A stretch of DNA of 64,000 nucleotides, taken from assembly GCA_001599295.1 (NCBI GenBank), contig BCGN01000007.1:446433-510432 (forward strand), read 5' to 3'. Below, piece after piece: positions 1-10,204 of the stretch. This DNA comes from Sporopachydermia quercuum. Taxonomy: Eukaryota > Ascomycota > Sporopachydermiomycetes > Sporopachydermiales > Sporopachydermiaceae. The notes under the pieces were generated by a model. That model was not told the DNA's origin, ran no database searches, and worked only from the letters and a program-made list of their open reading frames with translations. The stretch's first letter is position 1; the number at the start of each line of letters is the position of its first letter. The translations under genes and the position numbers were made by a program.

Positions 1-656
1 CTCAAACATTTCCATCTATCTTTCATTTTCTAACATTTCTTTGTTCGACGCATTTCATTCGCTCTATACTCACTCTCATTGTATCTTTCTTTGATAACAG
101 TTTATCCATTATACTCTATCCACCAGTTAATATGTTAGACAGCCGTATNAACTTTGTTGTATCAGTACATAATGCCTACCCCATACTTTTTTTCTCCGTA
201 CATAATGTGCTCAGGCTCAATAATCATTCACTCGTTGAAATTTTATCCTTCANTTAATAGATTTGTTTCCTTTTAAATGCTCGGAATTCGTTTTCTTTAA
301 TTTTGTCAAATTTCGGAGAATCTTTCTATCTAAATATCGTGACTGTAATTATCTTTGTTGTTTTCTGAAGGAATCATTTATTGTACTAGTACTATATGAT
401 TTTTAATTCAGCTTTTCCTTGCTAATCATTTATAATAATTGATCATACGTTTTTCACTACTCACTTCTTACTGGAAGTTATCAGAGGTTCTGAAAACATA
501 TATAAACGATATTCTCTCGTTTGGATTACCGAACTTGTCTTTCAATCTGATTTTTCCTTAACAAGTTTTGATTTCTTTTAAACGAAATTAAGCATAGTAA
601 TAATTCGTCTAACAAACAACAATTATTATTCACTTTATATCAAATATATATACAAA
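1..656. other. Non-coding left edge and promoter of the FAD monooxygenase
   Basis: No gene is seen here. The first 120 bases are pyrimidine-rich, and the rest is AT-rich with no frame of note. A TATA element lies near 499-506, and the last 60 bases before the start codon are A/T-rich, as is usual for a yeast leader. Confidence 0.6.
499..506 (+). promoter_or_regulatory. TATA box of the FAD monooxygenase gene
   Basis: A perfect TATATAAA lies about 150 bases before the start codon at 657. This spacing is normal for a yeast TATA promoter, which would fit a regulated rather than constitutive gene. The assignment rests on motif and distance only. Confidence 0.45.
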
Positions 657-1922
657 ATGACTACCTCAGTTATTCCTGAATTCGAAGAAGCTACGCCAGA
701 GAAAAAGCAAATCATCATTATAGGTGCTGGCCCAACTGGTTTGTTCTTAGCTTTGAAGCTTGTTCAAGCAGGAATCAATGTTCTTGTAATTGAAGCAGAG
801 GACCAAATCAATCAATCACCAAGAGCAACCACTTATGTTCCAATTGTCTTGAATGAAATGGAAAAAGTAGGTATCATTGATGATGTTCTGAAAGCTGGTT
901 ACACTAATACTGAAGGTATTCTTTTCAGAAAACCTTTCTACAAGGGTGATACAATTCTAGCAAACCAATCTTTAGGTTTGATTCCAAAGGGTGTCTTGAA
1001 ATATGGACACGCTGGTGTTCACTTAGGGCAACCTTTACTGGCAGCAATCATTCTCAAGCATGCTAAGAACTATCCAAATTTTGAAATTCACTATGGTGAG
1101 AGATATGGTGGTGCCAGAGAAGATCCTGTTACTCACGAAATCTCGGTTATCACTACTGATTTCAAAACAAGAAAGGAGAAGTTTTACACCACTGACTACT
1201 TGGTTGGATGTGACGGGGCTGGCTCCGCAGTTAGAAAATCGTTAGCAATTCCATTTGAAGGTTTCACATGGCAAGATTTCAGATTCATGGCAACAAACGT
1301 TCGTTATAACTTTGAGAAGTATGGTTACTCAGCAGCAAACATGATTGTTGACGAAGAAGATTGGGCAGTCATTGCAAGAGCAGGACCTGCTGATGAAAAC
1401 ATTTGGAGAATTGCTTATGGTGTGAGAACCTCAGTTCCAGATGATAAGTTATTGGATACCATTAAAGACAAGTTTGAGAAGTTGATTCCAGGCCCAAGAC
1501 CCTTGGAGTATGAATTACTTGCTGCAAATCCTTACTGGGCTCATCAAAGAATTGCCAAAACCTACAGAGTTGGCAGAATAATCCTATGTGGTGATGCTTC
1601 TCACTCTAATAACCCAATTGGAGGTTTAGGGTTAACTTCTGGTTTGTTAGACTCTTCCACTCTTGGATCTTGTCTTATCAAGATTATTAATGAAAATGCT
1701 GATTCTGAATCATATTTGGAAAGATATGCTGTGGGTAGAAGAACTGCCTANAAGGAATATACTTACACTCAAAGTATTCAAAACAAATTGAGATTACATT
1801 CTGATGATCCTGAAATTGTTAAGAAAAGAGAAGATTTCTTTGACTCGATTAATAACGATCCTGATTTCCATGTTAAGGTAGCTAACATGATGAACGAAGT
1901 TCTTCAAGACGACTTTGAGTAA
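657..1922 (+). CDS. FAD-dependent aromatic-type monooxygenase (PheA/TfdB-like)
   Basis: A 421-residue flavoprotein of the FAD_binding_3 family, which uses NAD(P)H and O2 to hydroxylate aromatic or similar substrates. The substrate cannot be read from the sequence. It shows the N-terminal dinucleotide motif IIGAGPTGL (residues 21-29), the DG motif VGCDGAGSAVR near residue 185, and the late GD motif CGDASHSNNPIGGLGL near residue 306. It stops soon after the FAD fold, so the C-terminal thioredoxin-like domain of fungal phenol hydroxylases is absent. No signal peptide or membrane segment is seen, so it is probably cytosolic. The ATG at 657 directly follows an A-rich context. The codon at 1749-1751 is TAN, which is Tyr or stop depending on the unread base. 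Such genes are patchy among yeasts, so acquisition by transfer is possible but not shown. Confidence 0.85.
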   Translation: MTTSVIPEFEEATPEKKQIIIIGAGPTGLFLALKLVQAGINVLVIEAEDQINQSPRATTYVPIVLNEMEKVGIIDDVLKAGYTNTEGILFRKPFYKGDTILANQSLGLIPKGVLKYGHAGVHLGQPLLAAIILKHAKNYPNFEIHYGERYGGAREDPVTHEISVITTDFKTRKEKFYTTDYLVGCDGAGSAVRKSLAIPFEGFTWQDFRFMATNVRYNFEKYGYSAANMIVDEEDWAVIARAGPADENIWRIAYGVRTSVPDDKLLDTIKDKFEKLIPGPRPLEYELLAANPYWAHQRIAKTYRVGRIILCGDASHSNNPIGGLGLTSGLLDSSTLGSCLIKIINENADSESYLERYAVGRRTAXKEYTYTQSIQNKLRLHSDDPEIVKKREDFFDSINNDPDFHVKVANMMNEVLQDDFE

Positions 1923-3264
1923 TTGAGTCAAATTATGCTCAGGCGCTATAAGCCAAACCTATATATGTTAACGATAGAGAAGTAGATTTTATCTAATTAT
2001 GAGTATAATGAATTAAATTTGTTAGTTGAAATTTACATAACTCAAGAACGAGTGTCTTCTTAAAAGTAAGTGACAACGCGATCATGGGGATAAGTGAAGT
2101 TATGGAGATTAACGAAAAAGAGATCATTGTATATGAAAAATGAGTGGAAGAACTGAAGGAAATTCGTAGCCCTGCTATTTCCATCTTCTATTTGTAGTTT
2201 ATAGTGACGCTCCTATAGAATTATCATATTATTATTATTCTCCTCAAGCAGTGATTATTGATTCCCATACATTATCACCAGCATTGCTCTCACTCGAGCT
2301 GGTTGTGCCCCAACTTCTTGATATTACTTTTCCTTAATATTTAACTCTAAAGTAATATTTAGAGTTGAATAATAAGGTTAACGTTTAGACAAAACTTTAA
2401 CGGGTTTTTACTTGCCATATGAATTATCACGAATACTTTTATCCGAAAATTAGTTTTTTTCTTTGATGGTTGTTTACACTATCTTCATCTTAACTCTCAC
2501 CTCTCAGTTCACCGCACAGATACTTTAATATAATAACCTATTTTAAATCGATGATAAATTTCTTCTCTCCGCAATTCCCCAGATTTGAAAGGCTTGTCTC
2601 TCTCTCAGCTCCGCAGGAACAAAGGAGCAAAGGAATAGTCCAAGGCTGTCTCCTGGTTCCATATGATTTCTGTCTGCAATTCTCTCATTTTGCCGGCTCC
2701 TATTCTTGAAGATTACTCTGAGTAGTTCCATTCTGGCATTGATCTACCTCGCATATCAGGGTTCAGTTTTTTGTTTCCTTTTTACCTCCTCTGTATGTTT
2801 CCATTTTTTATGTCTTTACTTCTCTTCATGTCCTTTCTCATCATTTCCTTTTCCAGGATACTACGTAAGCAAAACTAACCGAAACCCTCCGAAAGATAAA
2901 TGATTACCTTCCGGGGATCTTTCCATTATAGTCTAGGTGTATGGATGTTTTGCCATACTGCAAAGTGAGATCTGATGTTAAAATCGTTCACCTTTCAACT
3001 CCCTTTTACTATCAAATGTACGTGATCAAATCCGTATAATATCAACGGTGATTATCTGCACATAACTAGCCACAGATAAGCATCCGTTATATAAAATTGT
3101 ATAGAAGAGTTTTTGATGGTTACGCAGGATTGAAATACACATCATTAGATACATTTTAATACCAAATAAGGCTATCAGACTATCTTTTATTATATTTATA
3201 CGTATCAGTTCATTCCATACAATACCTCCACAGTAACGATAGCTAATTGTTGGGATACTTTCTA
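1923..3264. other. Intergenic region upstream of the KIC1-like kinase
   Basis: About 1.3 kb with only short open frames on both strands and none with recognisable protein character. It holds overlapping inverted repeats at 2321-2366 (listed separately) and C/T-rich tracts around 2760-2850. It must contain the terminator of the monooxygenase and the promoter of the kinase. Confidence 0.6.
2321..2366. repeat. Two overlapping inverted repeats (alternative hairpins)
   Basis: ATATTACTTT (2321-2330) pairs with AAAGTAATAT (2349-2358). AACTCTAAA (2343-2351) pairs with TTTAGAGTT (2358-2366) across a 6-base loop. The two pairings share bases and exclude each other. The region lies about 400 bases after the monooxygenase stop, so an RNA 3'-end or replication role is possible but unproven. 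Confidence 0.5.
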
Positions 3265-6138
3265 ATGGATTCGCTGGTAAATCATAGATCCAACATTATC
3301 AGCAACAGCGCGGTATCTGAGCTGTACGAAAGAAATGAAATCATCGGCAAAGGAAGATTTGGAACTGTCTATAAAGGTGTGAATAAGCAAACAAGCAAAG
3401 TAGTAGCAATCAAAGTTCTTGATCTAGATACCGAAGAAGATGAAGTAAGAGAAGTACAGCAGGAAATAACATTCCTCTCGCAGTTAAAACAAGTTCCAAA
3501 TGTAACAAACTATGAAGGCTGTTATTTAGATGGGTCCAAGATATGGATCGTCATGGATTACTGTGCTGGAGGCAATGTGCGTACACTTCTGAAACCTGGT
3601 CCTATAGAAGAAAAATATATTGGGATAATAATGAGAGAACTTCTAATAGCTCTACATTATGTACATAAAAATGGGGTTATTCATCGCGATATCAAAGCTG
3701 CAAACGTGTTGATAACGAAAGAAGGCAATGTTCGGTTATCAGATTTTGGAGTAGCCACCCAACTGACTTCCTTTCAGAAGATCACAGCTATGGCTGGAAC
3801 TCCTTACTGGATGGCACCAGAAGTAATCAAGGAGGACACTTCGTATGATGTTAAAGCAGATGTTTGGTCCTTAGGGATCACCACTTATGAGATAGCATCA
3901 GGAAATCCGCCTTACTGTGATAAAGATGCTGCATGGGCTATGCAGTTATTAACGAAAAGCAAACCTCCCAGACTTGATGGCTCACAGTATTCTCCTATAC
4001 TAAGAGAATTTGTTGCCTTATGTTTAGACGAATCTCCAGAAGAACGGCCAATGGCAGAGGATTTACTGAAATGCAGATTTGTTAAACAATATAAGAATCT
4101 TCCAACAATAACTCTCCGTGATCTAATTATACGCTATCGACGTTGGAAGCAAGAAAAACGTAATAACAGGGACAGTATGTCTATTCTTCAACGAGAGGAT
4201 TCACGTTCGGGCAGTGAAAGATCGCAATCTGATCTTGAGTGGGATTTCAACTCAGCAGGTGATTTCACTACAAATGATGCAACATTAATGAGAGAAACAG
4301 GGAAAGTGTTCGATGGACTGGGTAAAAGCAGCACGATGAACGTCACAGGTTCATTACAGAGATCAAATCCTGCTTATAATAACGAGTATGAAGATTCTGT
4401 GGGGCCCTTAGGATTAACTGGATCTCCTAAAAGGCATACAGGACAAATGAGTCTCGACCCTAAGGCTAATAGTATGAATTACGGCAATAGCCATAGCATT
4501 CATTCTAATGCTCCTTCTTATAAACGAAGTAATCCACATTCAAGCGCTCATTCTCAAAGCAATAATCAGGAACAGGAACCTCTGGAGAAACCAACATTTA
4601 TGAAAGACATTCCTAAGTCTCTTTCTGAGCTTTTCATCAACCCTGCTGAAGAATCAAATAAGCAACATAATAATCCCAACCATTATCTAGATGGAATTCA
4701 ACCACCAAACGCATCAATGCTGTCAGGAATGACTCCTACGGCACTATCATCGCCTTCTGTTGAGATTGAAATACCTAATTTCGAAGCTTTACCTGTTGTT
4801 CCAACGCCTTCAGCATCAACCACCAGTCTTCCTGTTCAGGCAATTGCATCGCATAAGTCTCAATCATCATTCAAAAGACCACCANCAAGAGTTCATGCTA
4901 ACACGGTATCAGAACTTGATGTTGTTGACAGCAGCCGCAGTCCTGCCAATTTGATGAATACTACTGCTAATCATAGCACTAGCAAGCTCCAGAGAGATCA
5001 TGAATCGATGAAATCCAGGAGCTCCGCTAGTATCAACACAAATATGGGTAAATCCATGCATATGCAAATGAATATGAATATGAATGCTCACATGAATCAG
5101 AGGGCTAATCCTATTGTAATGCCGCCTCCTGGTGGTACCAATGGTACACCTTCTACTGGAACACCTTTGTCTATCAACACTGCTAATCCTTCTGCTAATA
5201 CCAACGNCAATGCCTATAATAATACGAATAGTAATACTAGTGTCAGTACTAAGTCTAATACTATTGCTAACGCTAGTGCTAATGCTAATGCTAATTTAGG
5301 TGTCGTGTTCTCTCGCAGAACACCATCACCGAAGAGAATGGCGCCTTTATCAACAGGAACTTCTCCGTCTAAAACACTTACGAAGCCAATCGCTTCAAAA
5401 TCATTCAGCTCAGTAAACATGTCAGCTATGCAATCAGGACCATCACCAAGTGTTGCGTCCACGGGAAAACTCACCCCTGTAACTACCTTGGCCAATGTAT
5501 CGAAGGATATGAACTCGTTGAAGTCTCCATTATTCAATAAGTTCCCAAATACCAATATTAGCAATGCTGCGCATAGTTCTACCGTTGTTCCCACTGTGAA
5601 TACACAATGGTCTAGGTCTGACCCCTCTGCAGTTGGGAAATCAGCTCCTTCGCAGTTGTCTAATACATATAATGAGAATAATGGTAAACATAGCTTTGCT
5701 CGAGGAACAAAAACTGAAGATGGGAAAATGGGCTCGATGAATAAAGCGAATACTGGGACTCCAATTTCAATGCATACGGGACTAGGCAGAAGACAGCTTT
5801 CGTTTAGTTCTGGTATATCACATACGGGTACGAATGCTGCTGCTGCTGCTACTACTGGTAGTTCTCGGATGAACCCCAATGCTCATGCAAACGCTGTTAG
5901 TAATAATTTTCAAACCAATCTTCGTCATGAAACTGTGAAAACAATTGAAACTCCATTGGCATTTCCTAGTCTTCCTCCTTTGGATTCTTCTCTTTTGTTG
6001 GAAACCACCCCTCATAGCCGAGAATTGTTACTTGAAGGAATTGAAGACTTGGTGTCACGCTTCTACACTGGTTTAACGTGTTTGAGTGATTTAGTAGAGA
6101 GAATTGACAGTAGTAAAGTGACGAATTTGAGTACTTAA
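3265..6138 (+). CDS. KIC1: Ste20/GCK-family protein kinase, Kic1-like
   Basis: A serine/threonine kinase of the germinal-centre type. In S. cerevisiae Kic1 works in the RAM pathway (Cbk1, Mob2, Hym1, Tao3) for polarised growth and daughter-cell separation. The kinase domain spans about residues 23-275: GKGRFGTV P-loop (28-35), VAIK lysine 50, HRDIKAAN (140-147), DFG (160-162) and the activation segment GTPYWMAPE (178-186). The strongest likeness is to Kic1 in ITTYEIASGNPPYCD and RELLIALHYVHK. The remaining roughly 680 residues are low-complexity, rich in Asn, Ser, Thr and Met, with alternating NANANAN and MNMNMN stretches. The C-terminus (about the last 60 residues) is hydrophobic and conserved-looking. 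I use the ATG at 3265; the open frame extends 18 bases upstream, but only from TTG codons. Length is 957 residues against about 1,080 in S. cerevisiae. Confidence 0.88.
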   Translation: MDSLVNHRSNIISNSAVSELYERNEIIGKGRFGTVYKGVNKQTSKVVAIKVLDLDTEEDEVREVQQEITFLSQLKQVPNVTNYEGCYLDGSKIWIVMDYCAGGNVRTLLKPGPIEEKYIGIIMRELLIALHYVHKNGVIHRDIKAANVLITKEGNVRLSDFGVATQLTSFQKITAMAGTPYWMAPEVIKEDTSYDVKADVWSLGITTYEIASGNPPYCDKDAAWAMQLLTKSKPPRLDGSQYSPILREFVALCLDESPEERPMAEDLLKCRFVKQYKNLPTITLRDLIIRYRRWKQEKRNNRDSMSILQREDSRSGSERSQSDLEWDFNSAGDFTTNDATLMRETGKVFDGLGKSSTMNVTGSLQRSNPAYNNEYEDSVGPLGLTGSPKRHTGQMSLDPKANSMNYGNSHSIHSNAPSYKRSNPHSSAHSQSNNQEQEPLEKPTFMKDIPKSLSELFINPAEESNKQHNNPNHYLDGIQPPNASMLSGMTPTALSSPSVEIEIPNFEALPVVPTPSASTTSLPVQAIASHKSQSSFKRPPXRVHANTVSELDVVDSSRSPANLMNTTANHSTSKLQRDHESMKSRSSASINTNMGKSMHMQMNMNMNAHMNQRANPIVMPPPGGTNGTPSTGTPLSINTANPSANTNXNAYNNTNSNTSVSTKSNTIANASANANANLGVVFSRRTPSPKRMAPLSTGTSPSKTLTKPIASKSFSSVNMSAMQSGPSPSVASTGKLTPVTTLANVSKDMNSLKSPLFNKFPNTNISNAAHSSTVVPTVNTQWSRSDPSAVGKSAPSQLSNTYNENNGKHSFARGTKTEDGKMGSMNKANTGTPISMHTGLGRRQLSFSSGISHTGTNAAAAATTGSSRMNPNAHANAVSNNFQTNLRHETVKTIETPLAFPSLPPLDSSLLLETTPHSRELLLEGIEDLVSRFYTGLTCLSDLVERIDSSKVTNLST

Positions 6139-6792
6139 ATTTGGTTTGTTGGACAGTATCGTGATAATAGTAAAGGGATTGGTATGGATAAGGATAAGAA
6201 TAGGATATGGGTAGGTAAAATAGTTGAATCGGAGTTAATAGCTAATATTTCTTGCATATATGGTTTTAAAATGTCAGCTTATCTGTTGATTAGTCGATTT
6301 GGGAAGTTCTAGTGGTAATCATGTACCAAAGTGACTTTGTTCTAATATATCCACGATTACCTCCTGGTCCTCTTCAAATATCAAAACTAAAAACTAAATA
6401 ATAGAAGCATGTAAATAGTAGTCGAATTACGATAAATAGTGCAATACATACTGAAAACTCATTCAAACTGACAGCTNATTCGGTTGAAACCACTTCCTAG
6501 TATGTAGTCAATTCCGGAGATCATGCACTCAGTTCATTATGTTTTCCTGCAGAACTAAGCATGCATATGTTAGCAAAAAAACTGTCATAAATGCGAGAAA
6601 TGAATACAGGTACTTGTATTTAAGACATTTTCTTTGAATAATACGCATACGGTATTGATTATTTTGTATTAATTTATTAATGCCAAAGTACAACAATTAT
6701 AATAATATCAATACAACAGTTTTGCCTCTCTTACATATTGTTATCATCTAGCATTAAATAGAATGAAAATCACTGTTAAGGTTATCATCAGA
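6139..6792. other. 3' region between KIC1-like gene and the minus-strand candidate gene
   Basis: No gene recognised. It is AT-rich and would hold the 3' ends of the kinase transcript (plus) and of the small membrane-protein candidate (minus). Confidence 0.5.
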
Positions 6793-7131
6793 TTACATCA
6801 TCCAATAATTGCTTTTCTGGTATCTCAAAAAATTCGAAAATAATTCAGCCACAAAAGAACCCGCCAAAATTATGAAGAATGCTATACATCCTAGTAAGCC
6901 AAGCCACAATTGAAAAGCCACCTATTATTGAGCAAACCTAATTGATTGATCAAACAGACAAATTTCTTTTTCCCACCATGACAATAATCATCGCAATGGT
7001 AATCATTACATTAATGCCAATAATTAGACGTTTTCTTCTTATTTTTATACGTTGCATTCATATTAGAAGCTGATTGTAGTATGTTGTTTATCATTTCATA
7101 CTGATAGCTCTTGTGTATGATTATTTATCAT
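6793..7131 (-). CDS. Candidate two-exon small membrane protein
   Basis: I do not recognise this gene. The exon 6921-6793 has 42 codons rich in hydrophobic residues, including FQLWLGLLGCIAFFIILAG, then ELFSNFLRYQKSNYWMM and TAA. In that frame TAA and TAG stand directly before it, and the TAG is a good 3' splice site. A matching first exon would be 7131-7102 (ten codons, beginning MINNHTQELS), ending at a GTATGA donor in phase 0. This gives a 180-base intron and a protein of about 52 residues with one membrane span. A clean TACTAAC branch point is missing, so the first exon is tentative. The gene would be divergent from the DPP1-like gene, whose start is at 7399. Confidence 0.4.
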
Positions 7132-7398
7132 CTGCCTGATTGGTAGGCTATTAGTTCAATTGTTGATGTTCGCGTTTTCTACTTTGCTCTTATCAAGATA
7201 GTTAACGTAGAGAAGATAAAGAATCTCTACTGATATTCTCTCGTTATAATAAGAACATCATTTTTTACTCTCAAATATACTGATGCTAATATTATTGACG
7301 CCTTCAACTTCATTTATTTGCAATAAGTTTATCCTATATCCAATACCATATGCTCACTCATTAGCCAATGATATAGTCTCACAGTCTATTAGATCGAC

Positions 7399-8789
7399 AT
7401 GTCACAATAGTATGTTTACCTTTTGAGAACGGCTCATTCATTTTCTAATAACTCACTATATTAGTAACTATCTTACTAACTATTGCTAGTTTCAACGACC
7501 TAAAAGATACTATAATCTCTCTTTTCAATCCAACATTGATTCTACCATTAATATCCTCATTCATATTTGATTGGCTATACGTTGCAGTAGGAGCTGTGAT
7601 ATTTCTTTTCTATTTCGAATCAGCTGAACCTTTCCATAGACAATTTGCGCTTAACGATGTCCGAATCATGCACCCTTTCGCCGAAGTCGAGACAGTCTCT
7701 GGTGGACTATGTCTAATACTGGCTTCCATGATTCCCTTAACAACTATTGTGGTGATATCCTTTTGGTTTGAGCTTTCATGGATTGGCAGAGCAAAATACA
7801 AGTATCTACGAGAAATGAAAACCTTAGATTCTAAACGCACTCACACCAGGTCCAATTCAAGTGCTACATCTGGTCATGTAAACTTGCGAGAACTCATCTG
7901 GAAAGCTTTCAATGACACAACTAGAATTGAACCAACATCACTACTTTATCTTTTACATCAGTCTGTTCTTGCACTATGTATGACGTTAATTACCAACGGT
8001 ATCGTAACAGATATACTAAAGAATTGGATTGGTAATCCTAGACCTGATTTTATTGATAGATGTCAACCTAATTATGCCAAAGCAGAGGAGATTCTTGCTG
8101 GCAATCCTTTATATAATAGTAATGGTGAATATCCCTACAATGTGTTGTTCGATATATCAATCTGTACAAGCACTGATATGAATATTTTACAGGATGGATT
8201 TAGGAGTACACCGTCTGGACATTCATCATTCAGCTTTGCAGGACTTGGTTTTATTTCTTTATGGCTCTTTGGTCAATTCTCTTTACTAAATGGGTTCTCG
8301 CCATACTTTCAAACATCCATAAGTATATTTAGGCTACGAGGAAGAAGCGCAACTTCAGAGCCTACAATTTCCAGTGGAGCAGGTGCTGCAGCTACTACAG
8401 CGTCTTTTGGGTTTTCTTATTTATTTGAAAACTTCATTAACACCAGAAATGAGTTTTTCCATAAGGTAAGAACACAACTTGTGCTATTATCTCTTTTACC
8501 ATCTGCTCTTGCAGCGTTTGTTGCACTATCAAGGACTAGAGATTATAGACATCATAATTTTGATGTCATTAGTGGTAGCATAATTGGCTCAACAGTGGCT
8601 TATTTATTCTACAGAAGGTATTTCCCATCGTTATCAGCAGATGATTGCTTTATTCCAAATCTTATAATCAAAAGCGAAGCTGGTGATTATGAAGAATTTA
8701 GTTACCAGCCTATAGGAATTAACGACAGTAATTCAGGAAGTGGAGCTGATTCAATATCAACAGATCAAGAGCTTGGTACAATTGTCTAG
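7399..8789 (+). CDS. DPP1: PAP2-type lipid phosphatase, Dpp1-like (spliced)
   Basis: Diacylglycerol pyrophosphate/phosphatidate phosphatase of the PAP2 superfamily, a vacuolar-membrane enzyme in S. cerevisiae that makes diacylglycerol. Exons are 7399-7409 and 7490-8789. The donor is GTATGT at 7410, the TACTAAC branch point is at 7474-7480 and the acceptor TAG ends at 7489. The long frame has no ATG at its front, whereas this splice gives MSQYFNDLKD and a normal start. The protein has 436 residues and several membrane spans. The three catalytic motifs are KNWIGNPRP (181-189), PSGH (245-248) and SRTRDYRHH (351-359). RQFALNDVRIMHPFAEVE matches the conserved Dpp1 N-terminal loop. Two inserts make it longer than S. 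cerevisiae Dpp1 (289 residues): a Ser/Thr-rich one near residue 125 and an Ala/Ser/Thr-rich one near 290. Confidence 0.88.
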
Positions 8790-9176
8790 ATGATTTGATA
8801 GACATACCAACTGTAAAAGAAAAAAAAACATAGTAGAAGCAATATGAGAAAGGTCTATGAGAGAATTGAGACCTGGATGGTGTTTCCAAAATGACACTTT
8901 TATCAATGTGTGAATATTGAATATTCTGAGATTTTGGTTCAATTAGTTTCATGAGAAATATCGTCTAGCTATGGTGAGCCAACGTATAGGAGAGTTATTC
9001 AATGACTAAACAACGGAGATTCATTAGACATTTACCTTACACACTTATATTCTCACTTATATTTTGCGACAAAATAAATATATATATTTGTACAGGAAAT
9101 ACGTTACGTAGACTCTTTTCATCCCGTTAATCACCCATTTTCATCAGAGANCAATAGAGATCAACTTGCTGCTGAG

Positions 9177-9182
9177 CACGTG
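9177..9182. promoter_or_regulatory. CACGTG element upstream of SAM synthetase (distal)
   Basis: CACGTG is the core of the Cbf1 site, which recruits Met4 to sulfur-metabolism genes in S. cerevisiae. Here it lies about 1 kb before the SAM synthetase start. A second copy lies at 9485-9490. Role inferred from target gene and motif only. Confidence 0.3.
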
Positions 9183-9484
9183 GTCTCTCTTCAAAGTGCT
9201 ATGATATTGCTCATGTGAAAAACATAATACATCTGAAGTGAGACCTCATGTTCACTAAGGGAGATTCCAGCTTTAATTCTGACGCGTAATTCAATACATT
9301 GATTACAAGGGAAATTCCTGTAAATAAACAACGTGTATACAGTAATAAATTATTTAAATGCCTATTGTGACGAAATTTCCATCCCGCATTCTTAACATTC
9401 TCATCTTGGTTTACCAGACAGTGTACTTGTCAATGGTAACATTCATCAATGGCAATTCGCGTTCTCTCATTCGAAACAAGTATA

Positions 9485-9490
9485 CACGTG
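9485..9490. promoter_or_regulatory. CACGTG element upstream of SAM synthetase (proximal)
   Basis: A second CACGTG core, in the context ACACGTGACG, about 715 bases before the SAM synthetase ATG. It is compatible with Cbf1/Met4 control of methionine-pathway genes. Distance is long for a yeast activator site, so confidence is low. Confidence 0.3.
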
Positions 9491-10204
9491 ACGTACTATA
9501 CAAAGTGATGCAAATTCAGGTGACTTCTTTAGCCACAAATGNTTTTAAACTTCCTGAAATTCTGTAATTGGAAGAAAACGTGAAATTTCATCACACTCGT
9601 ATACAACACGCATATGTCTAATTATTGCTCAGAAAGTAACAGAAATCTTATAACAATACCATTAAAAGTACCAGATAAAGTGAATATGTCCAGAAAAGAT
9701 ACAAATATATAGTTAAAAGTTTTGAATCACGTTCAAATCACTCAAAAAATCAACTTTTCGTCATAATTTTCATAACTCTCCTTGTCCAATATCCCATTTC
9801 CCAACACCCAGAACGCAGTGCTCTCTTTTCACATGTTATCCTAATTAGACTAAAAACAAACTTTATCTCCAAACTTTATCCCATATTCCCTCAACCTTCA
9901 AACCTTCTTTTTATTTTTCACTCGAGATTTCACAAATCTCCAAGCATACATTCTACCACAATTGCAAATAGAAGGCTAACAAAATTTTCTCTTAGTAAAT
10001 CGACTTGTTGGTCTTTTCATTTCTCTTTCTTCTTTCTAATTATCAGAAAGCATTTGCTATTGACACATTTCTTACTGCTTCTTCTTCTTTTCTATTAACT
10101 ACAACTATAGTTTGTTTCTACCTGATAACCATAAATCGAAACATCAACTAACTACTGTGTGCAGTATATTGTATATATTTATATCATTCATATATTTATC
10201 AAAG

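Larger units (their letters stand above)
8790..10204. other. Long promoter region of the SAM synthetase gene
   Basis: About 1.4 kb. The only open frame of note (9358-9567, 69 codons) resembles nothing and is probably chance. Two CACGTG hexamers lie at 9177-9182 and 9485-9490. The last 200 bases before the gene are strongly pyrimidine-rich, as in highly expressed yeast genes. At 10147-10164, AACTAAC followed by GCAG looks like the end of an intron in the 5' leader, with a possible weak GTAAAT donor near 9995. This is suggestive only. Confidence 0.55.

Noticed and set aside
5214-5879. 221-codon open frame antisense to the kinase gene
   Set aside because: It lies wholly opposite the low-complexity Asn/Ser/Thr part of the kinase, and its composition mirrors that repeat.
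9358-9567. 69-codon frame starting at an ATG upstream of SAM synthetase
   Set aside because: No similarity that I recognise, and it lies in a promoter region. Probably chance.
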